Origin: Asterella californica
Taxonomy: Eukaryota > Streptophyta > Marchantiopsida > Marchantiales > Aytoniaceae
DNA length: 64,000 nucleotides
Reading direction: 5' to 3'
NCBI GenBank assembly: GCA_036924285.1
Contig: JAYKYS010000005.1
Span: 6,820,001 to 6,884,000, forward strand
Shown piece after piece: positions 46,309-57,568 of this stretch. Below the pieces are notes generated by a model, which saw nothing but the letters and a program-made list of their open reading frames with translations, made no database searches and was not told the DNA's origin. Made by a program: the position numbers and the translations under genes. How positions within the stretch are numbered: position 1 is the first letter of the stretch; each line of letters begins with the position of its first letter.

Positions 46309-47451
46309 TGAGCGGTGATGAGAACGGAACTAGTGGTTCGGGTGGATTGTCAAAGGTGCAGTTGGATCCGGCGACTGCATCGTTGTTTCAAGCTTTCACG
46401 ATGTTCTTGTGGCAGCAACAGTCTGATGAGTAGAAGGAAGCTTTGGCAACCAAGGCGCTGCAAGCGATGGTCAGCAAGATTGACATGTTCGACGGGAGAG
46501 ATGTCTCAAGATATTTGAGACATTATGTGAAGGAGATGGAGCTGAACCGGGTATCAGAAGATGAGATGATTGAGACGTTTGAGTTGGCAGCAGCTCCAGA
46601 GATTAGGGCCCCTGTTAAAATGCTAACGAAGCATTTTAACAAGGATTTGGGAGACGTTTGCTCGTGCTTTGATGGATGAGGACTTCTTGGAAGACTTTGA
46701 TCAGATCACCAAGAAGTCATTCTTGGAGTGGGTTGAGCAACCGAGGAAAGGTTTACAAGCTACAAAGTTGCTTAGGGAGTTTGAGAAGCAGTTTTCACGG
46801 TTGACTATGATGGAGAAGTTGACGCTGCAGTCCAACAAGACAGAGTTATTTCTTCTGGCTGCAAATGAGAAGCTGCAAGAGAAGCTAGAGGTACTTCTGG
46901 AGGATCGGGAGGAAGACAATGGCTTGACCAATAGTTGGAAGAAGGTTGAGGAAGCTGTTGGTCTGCTTACCAAGAGAGAGCGAAGACGGGAGAAGGTTCT
47001 TGTTAGGAGACTAGCACCAACATCGACTGCTGTAACACCTGTTCCTGTAGTCCAATCAGTGGTTCTTATTGCTAGACAAGTAGTACCAATTGCTCCAGCT
47101 ATTCCAGTTGTCCAAGCACTTGTAGTATCCCCGAAGAAGGATGATTCAAACCTTGAGGAGATCTTGCGTGGAATGCGAGATCTGCATATCAAGCTCACAA
47201 GATTGGAAGAGAAGGAGTTCACTGATATTTTTCAACAAGGGGTGATCTTCTAGAAGGATGGGAAGGTAACATTGCGAGATACCGGTGCACTTCTTCAGAC
47301 CAACTTTGGTAGATGAGGGATGAAGAAGTTGGTTGAGGACCACCTATCAACGCAAGCAATTGCAATTGTGGAAGCTGGAACTTATGGCACAAGGGTTGAG
47401 GACCAAGTTGAGAGGAATTTTAATGAGCATGTTGAGTCGAGTGGACTGTAG
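46309..47451 (+). pseudogene. gag: family III gag, copy IIIb (knuckle deleted)
   Basis: It starts at ATG 46,309 (MSGDENGTSGSGGLSK). A TAG interrupts at about 46,432 (DExKEALATKAL). One extra base near 46,648 shifts the frame, and the second half is open from 46,669 to 47,253 (FLEDFDQITKKSFLEWVEQP and the Val/Pro linker). Compared with IIIa, 32 codons with the whole zinc knuckle are missing, in frame, between LTRLEEK and EFTDI. TAG at 47,251-47,253 replaces Trp. Similarity ends near 47,451, and the neighbouring DNA is AT-rich and unrelated. Confidence 0.8.
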
Positions 47452-47455
47452 TTAG

Positions 47456-49977
47456 ACAACTAAAATAATCATCGATAATTGACTGACAGCAGTCTTCAAA
47501 AAACATTTAGTGTAAAGCACACACTCGTGGAGATATACTACTTGATAGGGTTTGCAACTCATTACTTGTGTAAAAATTCTATAGTTGATTTTACTAAATT
47601 TAGATTTCACTTGATAACTTCATTACACATATTCACTTCAGTTATATAAAACCATAAGTGATCACACAAATAGTACTAGTTTTTGGTAGAAAAAGTTGTC
47701 ACTCACACAAGTAAAAGTACTTTAATTTGTAAATTTTGATTTATAACTTAACCTTTCAAAAAAAGATTTAAAACATAAATTAAAACTCTTTGCATATTCA
47801 CCTCTTATGGATTCACATGTATATTATGTTTGAAACATGCAACATTATATACAAGAGATAAGAACTTCACTCTCCAAAAGTAACAACTATCGTAAAGGGA
47901 CTATGCCATTTAGCCAAATCAAGATTATCAAGGATCAAAGAAACCTTTCATGATTAGTTGCTCTAGCGTGCCTTCCAACGTACAAGCACCTGTCCCATGA
48001 AAGCACGAGGTAAAATATCCAGATCCGGAGTAGAAAGGAAGGGAAGGTAGATACGTTCAATTATATGAAGTATAATATCAGTTTCTCTCTATACAAGATT
48101 TACTAGATTTGCATTCACTCAGTAGACTACATAGTTATTCAGTTTTATCCTTTGCATATTTCATCTCTTCGGACGAGGAGAATATGCAAAGCCATCTAAT
48201 TTATCATCTAATTCTTCTTTCTTACAAGAAGGGTTAGATTAAATTTATTTTATGACAAGACAAAGATGGTCTTATTGTTCTTGGTGTGCAATTGAACTCC
48301 ACATGACTTATGGGTTCATTCCTGAAGTAACAAATTACCATCTGAATTTAATTAATAAGAATACAAGTGAGATGACACCCCATCGTAGTGTCCGATCTAA
48401 TCACTTTTCTAGATTTTACTTTTTTCTATGTTTTACTTTTTCCTTTTTAGGACAAAAGTACACTTTGGATACATATATATTCAACAAAGAGAAATAAACT
48501 TCATCATATTATTATAGCATATTGATAAACTAAAATGGACCGATCTGTCCTACCAAGTCAAAGTGTGAGCTAGAAATATATGCATGTAACATTGCAACAT
48601 GGAGTTCGTGTTGGAGAGAAGAGGACAAAAGATTCTCGAGGTAAAATTGCTCGGACAGGATTGGAGGTGGTTATCAACTTCTGAGTCAGATTTAGTCTTC
48701 TGGATCAAGATTAACTAAATTGTTATCACTAAATATTAGTGATAATTTTATAATATTAAATTATAATATTTGTTTTTTATGTTTTATGTATAGATGTCAA
48801 ATATATGTCAGAAATAATGGAAAAGAATAGTAAGTAAAACACATGAAACCAGGCTCTAGGAAATTAAACCTGATGTCTGTCTAATAGAAAAGAATATTTA
48901 TTAAAAAAATAATTTATCACCGGATCTCACCTGAAGAGTAAAATGATAATTTAAACCACCTTACATATTCCCTCTTCTTTCTTCAGAGGTGAATATATAT
49001 TCATCCAAAGTGCACTTTTGGCATGGCTAAGGAAGAAAATAAACGTAGAGAGAAGTGGAAAATCAAAACCGTCACTGTACCAGACACTACAATGGAGCTG
49101 CTATCGAGGTGTTAGTGAGAATTCTATAAATATTAAAGAGATAATATTCACAATATCTTAAATTGAAAAATATATTTATATAAATATTATATGTTAACTA
49201 AAAAATACATGCTAGATCTTCCGGAGAAAACTCATAAGGCATGTGAGTTGCAACGCGCAGCAAGAACGATAAGACCGAGTTGCTGTCTTGTCAAAAAATG
49301 AATTTTTCACTAAAAAAATTAGACACCTTTGAATATATCTTTTTAGAACAGGGAAGAGGTGAACATGCAAAGTACTGCAATAAGAGTGTATATATATATA
49401 TAGGTGGTCAAGAAACGATATCCCTGGGAATATATGTACCATTCGTTCGTTCGCTATACTACGCTATGCCTAATTCAAGTAAAGTATAGTCCTCATGACG
49501 ATGACAACACTCAAGTACTGATTCTTGTACTCCACACCATTCTTGTACGTACCGCTTTACAGTGAAAATACTCTTTAAATCTAAGGAGAGCTTTAAACCG
49601 CAAGTGCCACTGCTTAGACGGTGGGATATTCCACCACCAAGTAATTTAGTCCAGAACTAAGTACGATTGAAGGGATGAGATACCCACCAGAACTGCGTCT
49701 GGTTGGTGCAGACTGAGACGTGGATCAAAACGGACGAGGTTAGGTTCAAAAGAAAAAAGATATCGTATGTTACATTTTGAGACAAATGTGACAGCTAATG
49801 GACGTCATACGGTCACAGGATGTCTTCCGAAAGATCAAGCTCATGTACACCACGAATAAAGAATATTTTATAATTTTGAATTTTGAAATGTTCTAAGACA
49901 GCTCTGTGCTAGAAGGACAAAAATTATTTAGAAAAGCACGTCCAACCATAATCCATGCATGTAGAGCGGATAGTCAC
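47456..49977. other. AT-rich intergenic DNA with hairpin-like repeats
   Basis: No gene. Words of the form TTTGCATATTCACCTC and the complement GAGGTGAATATGCAAA recur near 47,788, 48,150-48,191, 48,962-49,006 and 49,325-49,370. This resembles remnants of a small inverted-repeat transposon. Confidence 0.5.
48150..48191. repeat. hairpin, CTTTGCATATT arms
   Basis: The left arm CTTTGCATATT and right arm AATATGCAAAG are separated by 20 bases that include CTCTTCGGACGAGGAG, itself partly self-complementary. It is the clearest member of the set in this region. Confidence 0.7.
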
Positions 49978-50491
49978 TGTTGGAGATCCAGCCGGCCAAC
50001 AACAGTTCTGCTGGTCGACCTCTTTTTTGTTGTAGCTTGGACTCACTAGTTGCCGGTCATGAGTCTGGAGATGTGCCTTTTTGTCAGTGTGCTGACAAGA
50101 GGACTGCTCCGTCTATGGTGGAGGGAGCAGCTTCCCTCCACATCCCTAACTTTTCTATTCACCTCCTCGTCTCATTCTCAACATCTCTTTACTTTGGCCT
50201 CTCTTTGTCCTCTCTCATAGTTTATATTCTTTCTTTCATATCTTAGGTTTTAGCAAGCAGAGCTTTAGTGTTTTTCAGTCTTGTGCTAAGTCTTATTTGG
50301 CTTAGTTTTGGATTTTTGTATACGAATATTTTTTAACACAGAGTAAGATTTTTTTATTTTGAGGGTCACATTTGCACAAGTGGAGCATTGTTTTTGCAAT
50401 AGAGTAATTGCTTGTAAGCTTCTACTTATATTTGGTGGGACCTCCGGATTGATAACTTTATTATGATTAGGAGTTAGTATTTACTAGCATT
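49978..50491 (+). other. non-coding stretch, possibly a short LTR
   Basis: It begins TGTTGGAGATCC and has CCAACAACAG soon after. TGTTGG is a common copia LTR start, and a possible end TTAACACA lies near 50,340. No second copy is in the window, so this stays a suggestion. Confidence 0.25.
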
Positions 50492-50833
50492 ATGTCGCCA
50501 AGGCTAAATCCTAGACGTTATGGAGATCGTCACGCACGTAAAGGATGTTCGGAGGTCTTGACGGATATGGTGAGGGTCCCAGAGAGTTTGCTCTCACGGT
50601 ATGTCCAGTTAATGAAACTTTTAGGACTTGGAGCCGGTCACGCTGCAGTTTTCCAATTTCTTCTTTCTACTGCTGATGTTCGAATAGACCAGATAGCGAG
50701 AGAGGTTGAGATGATTCCAGCGGATCCAGATGTAATCTCAGAGGAGGGTGTCTTAAAAACTAATGTTGCAAACACGAATGGAGGAGAATTTGATGCCTAT
50801 CTCGATATCTTACACGCTCTTGATGTCCATTGA
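50492..50833 (+). CDS. hypothetical ORF, 113 codons
   Basis: It starts MSPRLNPRRYGDRHARKG, then LTDMVRVPESLLSRYVQLMK, LGLGAGHAAVFQFLLSTADV and an acidic end. The composition is like a real protein, with an amphipathic middle and basic start, but I recognise no family. A related-looking frame lies 430 bases on (51,264-51,476), with frame-broken text between, so this may be the start of a larger decayed or intron-containing gene. A transposon origin is likely from the surroundings. Confidence 0.35.
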   Translation: MSPRLNPRRYGDRHARKGCSEVLTDMVRVPESLLSRYVQLMKLLGLGAGHAAVFQFLLSTADVRIDQIAREVEMIPADPDVISEEGVLKTNVANTNGGEFDAYLDILHALDVH

Positions 50834-50940
50834 ATCTTGACTCAGGTATACTTAGAGCGTTATGTGCTTGTTGTTTGTTATATGTTCTGAATATCGATGA
50901 TCTAATATATCTATCTGTTATCTAATTGCTGTATTTATAG

Positions 50941-51479
50941 GACGCAGAGATCGTGGAGACATTAGCTACTAAAGTTCTGACGGACAGGCTCCTTCGGATT
51001 TGATTCTTGACTCTCATATCTAGAATGTCGAAGAGTCATTAGAAGACGAGAATCTAGTCTCTACTTTAGTTGATCCACTCCTCGTATATGGATTTGCAGC
51101 ACAGTCGAAGCTAAGAGAGTTATTTCAGATCTTTAGAGCGAGATGTCTTCACTACAGATGCGAACACATTTTTCTACCTCTCATTATTTCGTCCATCCAT
51201 CAGAGCTAGACTCTGAAGCTTGTTTGCCCTGATCGGCGCACATACGGATGGCGATATACTGAGATGGAGATTTATAATAATGTCATTGACGTCACTCATC
51301 GACTTTATAATGTTGCATTATGTGTCGGTTTAGAGTTTTCTCATTTAGACTCTTTGTATAGAGAGAGAGGGTTGGCTCTAGTATCCCGGATCCATTTCTT
51401 GGGTTTTCAGACCGGAAACCATCATGAGGTTGGATGGGTAGATGCAACATTGGTTCTATGGGCTATGATGAAGTAATGA
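50941..51479 (+). pseudogene. unrecognised coding remnant
   Basis: Several frames carry protein-like text, for example EHIFLPLI, then CPDRRTYGWRYTEMEIYNNV and IDVTHRLYNVALCVGLEF up to WVDATLVLWAMMK at 51,476. The parts connect only with frame changes. It is perhaps the continuation of the ORF at 50,492. No family is assigned. Confidence 0.3.
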
Positions 51480-51987
51480 GATACAGAGTGAAGTAATGAA
51501 GAGGTATTTTCTTGACTTGAATGAGACTCACGCAAGAGATAAGAACACAACATGTTTTTCTTTGTGATCTTTTGTTTGTTTTTCTTTGTGTGGAGTTGTA
51601 TTTATGTTTACCTTTGTGATTATTTGTGTTTATTTATATATTTGTGATCATTTGTATTTATTTGCAATCTTTGAACAATTGTCAAGTTATTGTGTCGCGT
51701 ATGTTGATCTATGATATGATTCCACGAAGAGTGATTACAATGATACATGTGCATTCATCATTGCACATGATGGGTGTGTGATTGAGATGGTGAACATGAC
51801 ACGTGTTGAGACAAGCAACAACTCGTGGCTTATAGAAGATTGAGCATTTGAGATTGAGATCCAGCGATTGGTTGCTCGAGGCATCACGCTTGACAAGGTG
51901 GTCCATGATGACAAGTCCTCGGTGGATGTCATATTGTTATGTCACATGATTGTGTCCAGGAAGGACTTATGACACAACTGCAAGAAC
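51480..51987. other. non-coding stretch
   Basis: TTTGTGATCATTTGTATTTA-like words repeat between 51,540 and 51,670. No gene is seen. Confidence 0.4.
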
Positions 51988-52808
51988 GTGATCAAGAAGT
52001 TCTTGATGGAGCTCCAAACTAAAAAACAGGCTCTTGACGATGTGGAAGATGCCGAGGTGATCGAAGACTTGGAGCTTCTCACGAAGAGGCATTTGGTGAC
52101 TTGGGTCAGTACTCAAAGAGCTCCGGTCGTTGGCAACAAGCTTGTGTTGATTCAGCGAGTGACACAACTGAGAAATCTAGAGGAAGATGGATCGTTATGA
52201 TCTCGACGGTTGATGTATCCAGAGCTATCTGAACATGACATTGCAGACAAGCTGAAGGGTTGGATTTACACTTTTTGTCAGATGAATGCACGAAGGACTG
52301 TAAGTCCAAATGGTCGTTATGCTCAAGAGGAGGATGATGTCTCGACCTTGTGTTTGACATTAAGAACATTAAGAATGTTGCTGATCATTAGGTGGGAGGG
52401 CACTTATCTTATCTCATCCTCTAACATCTGACATGAGTACCGAGATCATGTTGTGATGATTTCGACTTGAACCGATCGGTACTTGACAAGTACTATGAGA
52501 ATAATAAGTTCTCTTCCAACTTGGATGAACGGTACGTCTTTTCTTGAAACTTTTGTAATATGACTGTACTTATATCAATTTTTTTTGATGTAGTCTTTCA
52601 TTTTTTTGATGTAGATTCATCTACACACCTCGTCATGATGGTGTTCCTTCAGCGGTCCATACCGTCAACTAAGATGCGGTTCTACACACGAGCACGTGAG
52701 AATTATATGTCTAAGACATTCAACTCTGGGATATGCAAGTTTACCACTAAGAGGATTCACTTCCATAAGACACATGAAACACGACTTGTTGCATGTGCCA
52801 TGGATTAG
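51988..52808 (+). pseudogene. coding remnant with SAP-like motif
   Basis: 51,988-52,200 reads LLTKRHLVTWVSTQRAPVVG, NKLVLIQRVTQLR. The pattern L-x3-L-x2-W-x8-G-N/K-K-x-x-L-I-x-R-V resembles the SAP DNA-binding helix pair. Further pieces follow in other frames (EHDIADKLKGWIYTFCQMNA, and SIPSTKMRFYTRARENYM near 52,660). SAP motifs occur at the start of some plant and animal transposon-derived proteins. The rest is not recognised, and stops show it is dead. Confidence 0.35.
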
Positions 52809-52873
52809 AACGAGAACATAGTTTGAAAACCCATCAAGATATATGAACGCCGACCACAACACACTTTTGTTCA

Positions 52874-53485
52874 TCATAGGACAACGAGGACTCGAGTGTT
52901 GTCTCCTCTAATGACGACATGGAAGACCGAGTTGAAAGAACGGTTGTTTGGTGAGCAACCTGACAGATAAATACTAATGCTATGTGTACATTTATAATAA
53001 TCCATCTGTAAAAAGTTACCATTATGTCGAACCAATGCAACAGTGACTTGCAAAGACACTGGAGCTTGCTTCACCCGAGCTTCATTATGAAAAATAGAAT
53101 GATTTTCCACTATATGGACTAGTATGAAAAAACTACGTCTATCCATCTTGGTTAGCTGCCGAAAAGAATCATCAAGAAGATTCTCAAAGTAATTCTTGAA
53201 GATATCTTTGCTCTTAAAAAACATGAACTGATCTTGTCTTTCTAAATATCGTGAAGTGTACAAAACTCGATACAATTCGATAAATTCTTCGTCCGAATTT
53301 GAATCTAATCCATCGTCATCGGAAGAACTCGTGAACCCAAAACTTTGCATCTTTTTCAACTTGTCTTCTCTTCTCATGTCACCATCCTTCTCGATGCCTT
53401 CACTCATATCACTATCAGTCTCACTCTCAGTATCATTCTCGATAGACTCATATGAACTCGAAGATGTCAACATCACTCGCCACAA
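52874..53485 (-). pseudogene. PIF/Harbinger-like transposase, amino-terminal part
   Basis: A 203-codon minus-strand frame. Residues 1-80 are acidic and Ser-rich. Then come NYFENLLDDSFRQLTKMDRR, SFFILVHIVENHSIFHNEAR and KQAPVSLQVTVALVRHNGN, the entry region of HARBI1-type nucleases (F-R-Q-x-F-R-M, then Q-x-P-V-x-L-Q-x-A-V-x-L-x-R). The catalytic DDE part is missing, and the frame ends in unrelated residues after HNGN. The element is therefore truncated at about 52,980. Confidence 0.6.
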
Positions 53486-53889
53486 TTTCCTCTATAGTTT
53501 TTAACAGAAGTTTTCTCTCAGAAACTCATGACATAATTGGAATTGAGATTCTCACTTCGATCAGAGCCGTGTTGTAGGTCTATTTCTGTCGAACACAAAC
53601 TGCACTTATGCATATTCTCTCACAAAAAAGAGAATTTTTGTTTTTAAATTCACAGAGGACACGAAGTACTATCACGGAACCATGTACTCTTTTCATTATC
53701 ATGATTGCAATACGTGTGGATGCTGGCATTTAATTCACGGGCTAAACTGTTATAGCCAGTAACACAGGAGCAGCGGGTCATTTCTGCGGTACCTCTGAAG
53801 CTACCCGCGACTGAAATGGCCATTGTCCAAAACTACAGCCCGCGGATACGTGAATAATCCTCACGGACAGTAAGTTTGACACCCCCTAA
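53486..53889. other. intergenic DNA
   Basis: No gene, repeat or RNA recognised. Confidence 0.4.
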
Positions 53890-54090
53890 TACAAGTATAT
53901 TTATTTTTGGTATCAAGGGCTGAACCCTCGTCGAGAGATGAGTGATTTAATCAGCGGCTGAGCCAAGTACTGCTACTTCCTGCTTCAAACCACTGCTACT
54001 GCCAAATATATTTATTTCTGATATGAAGGATTGAACCCTCTTTGCGAGACGGAAGATTTAGTCAGCGACTGAGTCGACTACTGCTATCGC
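53890..54090 (-). repeat. two tRNA-like (pol III box) segments
   Basis: On the minus strand two related copies (about 53,985-53,905 and 54,085-54,015) each have a CTCAGCCGCTGATTAAATC or CTCAGTCGCTGACTAAATC block. Some 20 bases later comes GGGTTCAGCCC or GGGTTCAATCC, close to the tRNA B box GGTTCGANTCC. The spacing and order resemble a tRNA or a tRNA-derived SINE head. No clover leaf could be completed, so a functional tRNA is unlikely. Confidence 0.35.
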
Positions 54091-54540
54091 TCCAAACTTG
54101 ACTATTTTTCTCTTTGCCTCTCGCTCTTCCGCAGGTTACTTTGGCAACAAGTTCGCCGCTTGGACAAGGCAGCTTCTTGCTTCGCAAGTAGACAGAATAT
54201 TCATCGCTGTTTGTGCTCGTTGTCGCTGCTACCGCTTGCTTCAAACTTGGCTATTTTTCTCGCTGTCGCTCGCTCTTTTCATATGTTTCTTTTATTATGA
54301 GTTTGCCACTTGGGCCATACAACTTCTTGCATTGCTGGTAGGTAAAATATTCATCACTATTTTTGCTCGCTGTTGCTACTACCGCTTGCTTCAAACTTGG
54401 ATATTTTTCTTGCTGCCACTCTCTCTTTTCATATGTTTCTTTGACAAAGAGTTCTCTTTGGCCGCTTGGATAAAGTAACTTCATGCATCGGTGGTAAGAA
54501 GACTATTCATCTTGGTTGCACTCGCTGTCTTTGTTCGTTA
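54091..54540 (+). repeat. tandem repeat, about 150 bp, three copies
   Basis: CAAACTTGGCTATTTTTCTC-like starts lie at 54,093, 54,242 and 54,392. Each unit includes TTCATATGTTTCTTT, CTTCTTGC and ATTCATCGCTGTTTGTGCTCG. Because 150 is a multiple of three, both strands stay open (plus frame 54,098-54,478; minus frames 54,484-54,251 and 54,244-54,062). The copies have diverged clearly. Confidence 0.8.
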
Positions 54541-54681
54541 TCGCTGCTATCACGTTTTGTTCGGTTCATCGTTTCTTACTATACGATTCTTCATCTTAAA
54601 TAACGACAGCGGAAGTTGTCGCTGCTTCTTTTGATTGGTCGTTTGGACTAGACATGTTCTATTCTCACTGTTGCTTCTTTT

Positions 54682-56777
54682 ATGACTAGACTCGATTTAT
54701 TCCTCTCTTGCTCACGTTTGTTTTTGCTGTTGTTGCTGATATCTTCATCATTGTTACATGCCACAGGTTCATCAATTACTACTCACGATTTTGGTCATTC
54801 TTTGCATACTCTATCCCACATTATACACCATAACGAAAACTCGACTCCACAACCTTTCATCTATGGAGTCGAGTTTTCGTTATGGTGTATAATCAGAAGA
54901 ATGAAGATGGAGTTGAAAGCTATGTGGAACGAAGATCGGTGTCCCAAATGATTTAGCCTACAATCCTCTAAACTAACCTTCCAACCTAAACTAGCCCTCC
55001 AACTTAATTTCAAAATCAAGATTGGATTCTTTAAACTAAGCTTATTGCCTTAAAAAGCTGTAATGTCTTCGTTTTAGCTCTAAACAAACAGAAGTGGTGA
55101 CATTGGAAAGCTCTCAATAAAAGCTTTCTGATGATACGAATATCTCCCAAAATGGATACCCACAACAGAAATAACATAGAGTCAACATCTGACTTCTCTC
55201 TAATCCGTTGTAGAACCTAGATTTAAGCATCCAGTTCAAGACCCTCCCAAATATTTTTGTGAGACCTAACACCCTCAACCTCTACTTCAGAATCGAAGTT
55301 CAGGTTCCTGAAACCCAATATCAGAGTCAAACAGTATTTTTGCACTCAAAGTTTTCCAAACATGATTTATTTGAGTAAAAAAGTGAATATGTACTTGAGT
55401 TTGGACATATATGAATATGAGTGATGATGCGGCTGGTGCTTTAATGGCACCAGAGATATGATGTGTCAAAAAATTGATATGGAAAGTTGTTAATTTGTCA
55501 TTTTGGTGATGCGGTGAATGATGACTTGGGAAATTTTGCTGACACATCAAAATTGCTGAGGTGCGTTGGTGGTGCTGATATGACGGCGGTTGCTGCCATG
55601 GTGCGTTGACGCTGATAAGGTAACATGTATGGCTGTCACTCAGCAAGTTGCATAACTAGCATACGGTATTTTCAAGATGACACGTGGATGGTAAACATGC
55701 GGCTCGATGAGGCAGAAACATTAGAGGCTCATCGTGCGATTAAAAATGCACGGTGAGCTTCTCAACGCACTTAGCCAGTGTTGGGTCTCAACCCTCGCTT
55801 CTGAAATTGAAGTTGAGAAAAGAAATTGAAAATTTGATTTCAAAACAGAAGTTACAATAGGATTAGTAAAACCAAGCAACTTCAAACAGCTGCAACTTAG
55901 CATAAGGTATCAATTATTTATGATTTTTTTACTAATGGTATAATCTCAGTGAAGGCTTCCCAACGCTGCAATAAATTATATTTACCTGTAATATCATATT
56001 CGGTTATATATACACTGCAAATAATTATATTTGTTTGTAATGTTCAAAGAGTTGTGAATATCAAGTCAATTTGCACTTTTTTACTCAAATAAATCATGTT
56101 TGGAAAACTTTGAGTGCAAAAATACTGTTTGACTCTGATATTGGGTTTCAGGAACCTGAACTTCGATTCTGAAGTAGAGGTTGAGGGTGTTAGGTCTCAC
56201 AAAAATATTTGGGAGGGTCTTGAACTGGATGCTTAAATCTAGGTTCTACAACGGATTAGAGAGAAGTCAGATGTTGACTCTATGTTATTTCTGTTGTGGA
56301 TATCCATTTTGGGAGATATTCGTATCATCAGAAAGCTTTTATTGAGAGCTTTCCAATGTCACCACTTCTGTTTGTTTAGAGCTAAAACAAAGACATTACA
56401 GCTTTTTAAGGCAATAAGCTTAGTTTAAAGAATCCAATCTTGATTTTGAAATTAAGTTGGAGGGCTAGTTTAGGTTGGAAGGTTAGTTTAGAGGATTGTA
56501 GACTAAACCATTTGGGACACCGATCTTCGTTCCACATAGCTTTCAACTCCATCTTCATTCTTCTGATTATACACCATAACGAAAACTCGACTCCATAGAT
56601 GAAAGGTTGTGGAGTCGAGTTTTCGTTATGGTGTATAATGTGGGATAGAGTATGCAAAGAATGACCAAAATCGTGAGTAGTAATTGATGAACCTGTGGCA
56701 TGTAACAATGATGAAGATATCAGCGACAACAGCAAAAACAAACGTGAGCAAGAGAGGAATAAATCGAGTCTAGTCAT
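54682..56777. repeat. long inverted repeat, 704 bp arms, 688 bp spacer
   Basis: Left arm 54,682-55,385 and right arm 56,074-56,777 are reverse complements with only scattered single-base differences (for example TGA at 54,949 against TGG at 56,510-56,508). Each arm contains a perfect 30 bp hairpin. The arms start exactly with ATGACTAGACTCG. No target duplication was seen beside the arms. The spacer 55,386-56,073 has no gene. It may be a foldback transposon or a recent inverted duplication. Confidence 0.9.
54820..54893. repeat. perfect 30 bp inverted repeat in the left arm
   Basis: 54,820-54,849 is exactly complementary to 54,864-54,893, with a 14-base loop. The arm begins ATTATACACCATAACG and ends CGACTCCA. 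The same structure occurs in the right arm at 56,566-56,639. Confidence 0.9.
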
Positions 56778-56801
56778 CAACTCATATTCATATAAGTCCA
56801 A
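56406..56801 (-). other. ORF of the inverted-repeat arm with a signal-peptide-like start
   Basis: 131 codons starting at 56,801. An internal Met at the arm edge starts MTRLDLFLSCSRLFLLLSLI, then SSSLLHATGSSITTHDFGH. The hydrophobic run followed by S-L-L-H-A-T-G looks like a secretion signal with a cleavage site. The next part is encoded by the 30 bp hairpin, which argues against a functional protein. The left arm has the same frame but stops at 54,951. It may be a captured first exon of a host gene. Confidence 0.3.
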
Positions 56802-57568
56802 ACTCTAAAACTTCTGGACTTATAAGTCTATTAATATGAGTATGCTTGCAACGGTTAATAACCCAATCATGTATTACTCATCAAGCTTTGTATAATGATG
56901 CCCTCATATATATATTTTGAACAAGTTTAGCAAAAGTTGTCTCTCAACCTCCTTTTCACTTACAAGATCATCCTCGATACGACAACACATCATATATGAT
57001 TCAAAGAGAAAGTTTAGTCTCGAGGATGCACTATTGGTGGTATGGGTCAAGTCCTCACGTCGAGGGGCACCCCAAGCTACGAAGAGCAAGGTTCTGACAA
57101 GACAACAGTGCACGGCTGCATCAACTCCACTGCAGAAGAGACCTAAAAACAATAAATTGAGATCATACAAATTGAATATTACATATGTATGCTACATTTG
57201 ATCTTGCCAAGAGGACAAAAATTGACAACCACCAGTGTCTGAAGATAAAGTCATCGAGTCATTTGTTGATGTGGACCTCAACTTAAGAGCGAAAGACCAA
57301 TCATTAATGTACAAAAAAGTATAGAGTGCGATGCACATACCAACAACAATCTGATGGACGACACATAACTCTCTTGCCTCCCTTGTTGCTTCTTGCTTTC
57401 ATCAATTTAGTGCACAAATGCGAGTCTCTGCAAGCGAAAATGACATGTAATCAAATTTCTTGAAGTCTTTACATGATCGATTGTCATATTGCTTTCCAAA
57501 ACCACGTCAAGTTTTGAAGTTGGAAAAATTAGGGTGAGAGCTTCTTGCACCTCAATATGTGTCCATGT
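56802..57568. other. intergenic DNA, no gene recognised
   Basis: Overlapping frames on both strands at 56,904-57,201 have no recognisable family. The minus-strand text around 57,415-57,320 (LMKARSNKGGKRVMCRPS) is basic and may be an exon or a transposon scrap. Confidence 0.3.

Noticed and set aside
49978..50340. Copia-type LTR (TGTTGG start)
   Set aside because: No second copy, no primer site after it; kept only as a remark.
56904..57201. Overlapping frames on both strands near the inverted repeat
   Set aside because: No recognisable family, no splice or context support.
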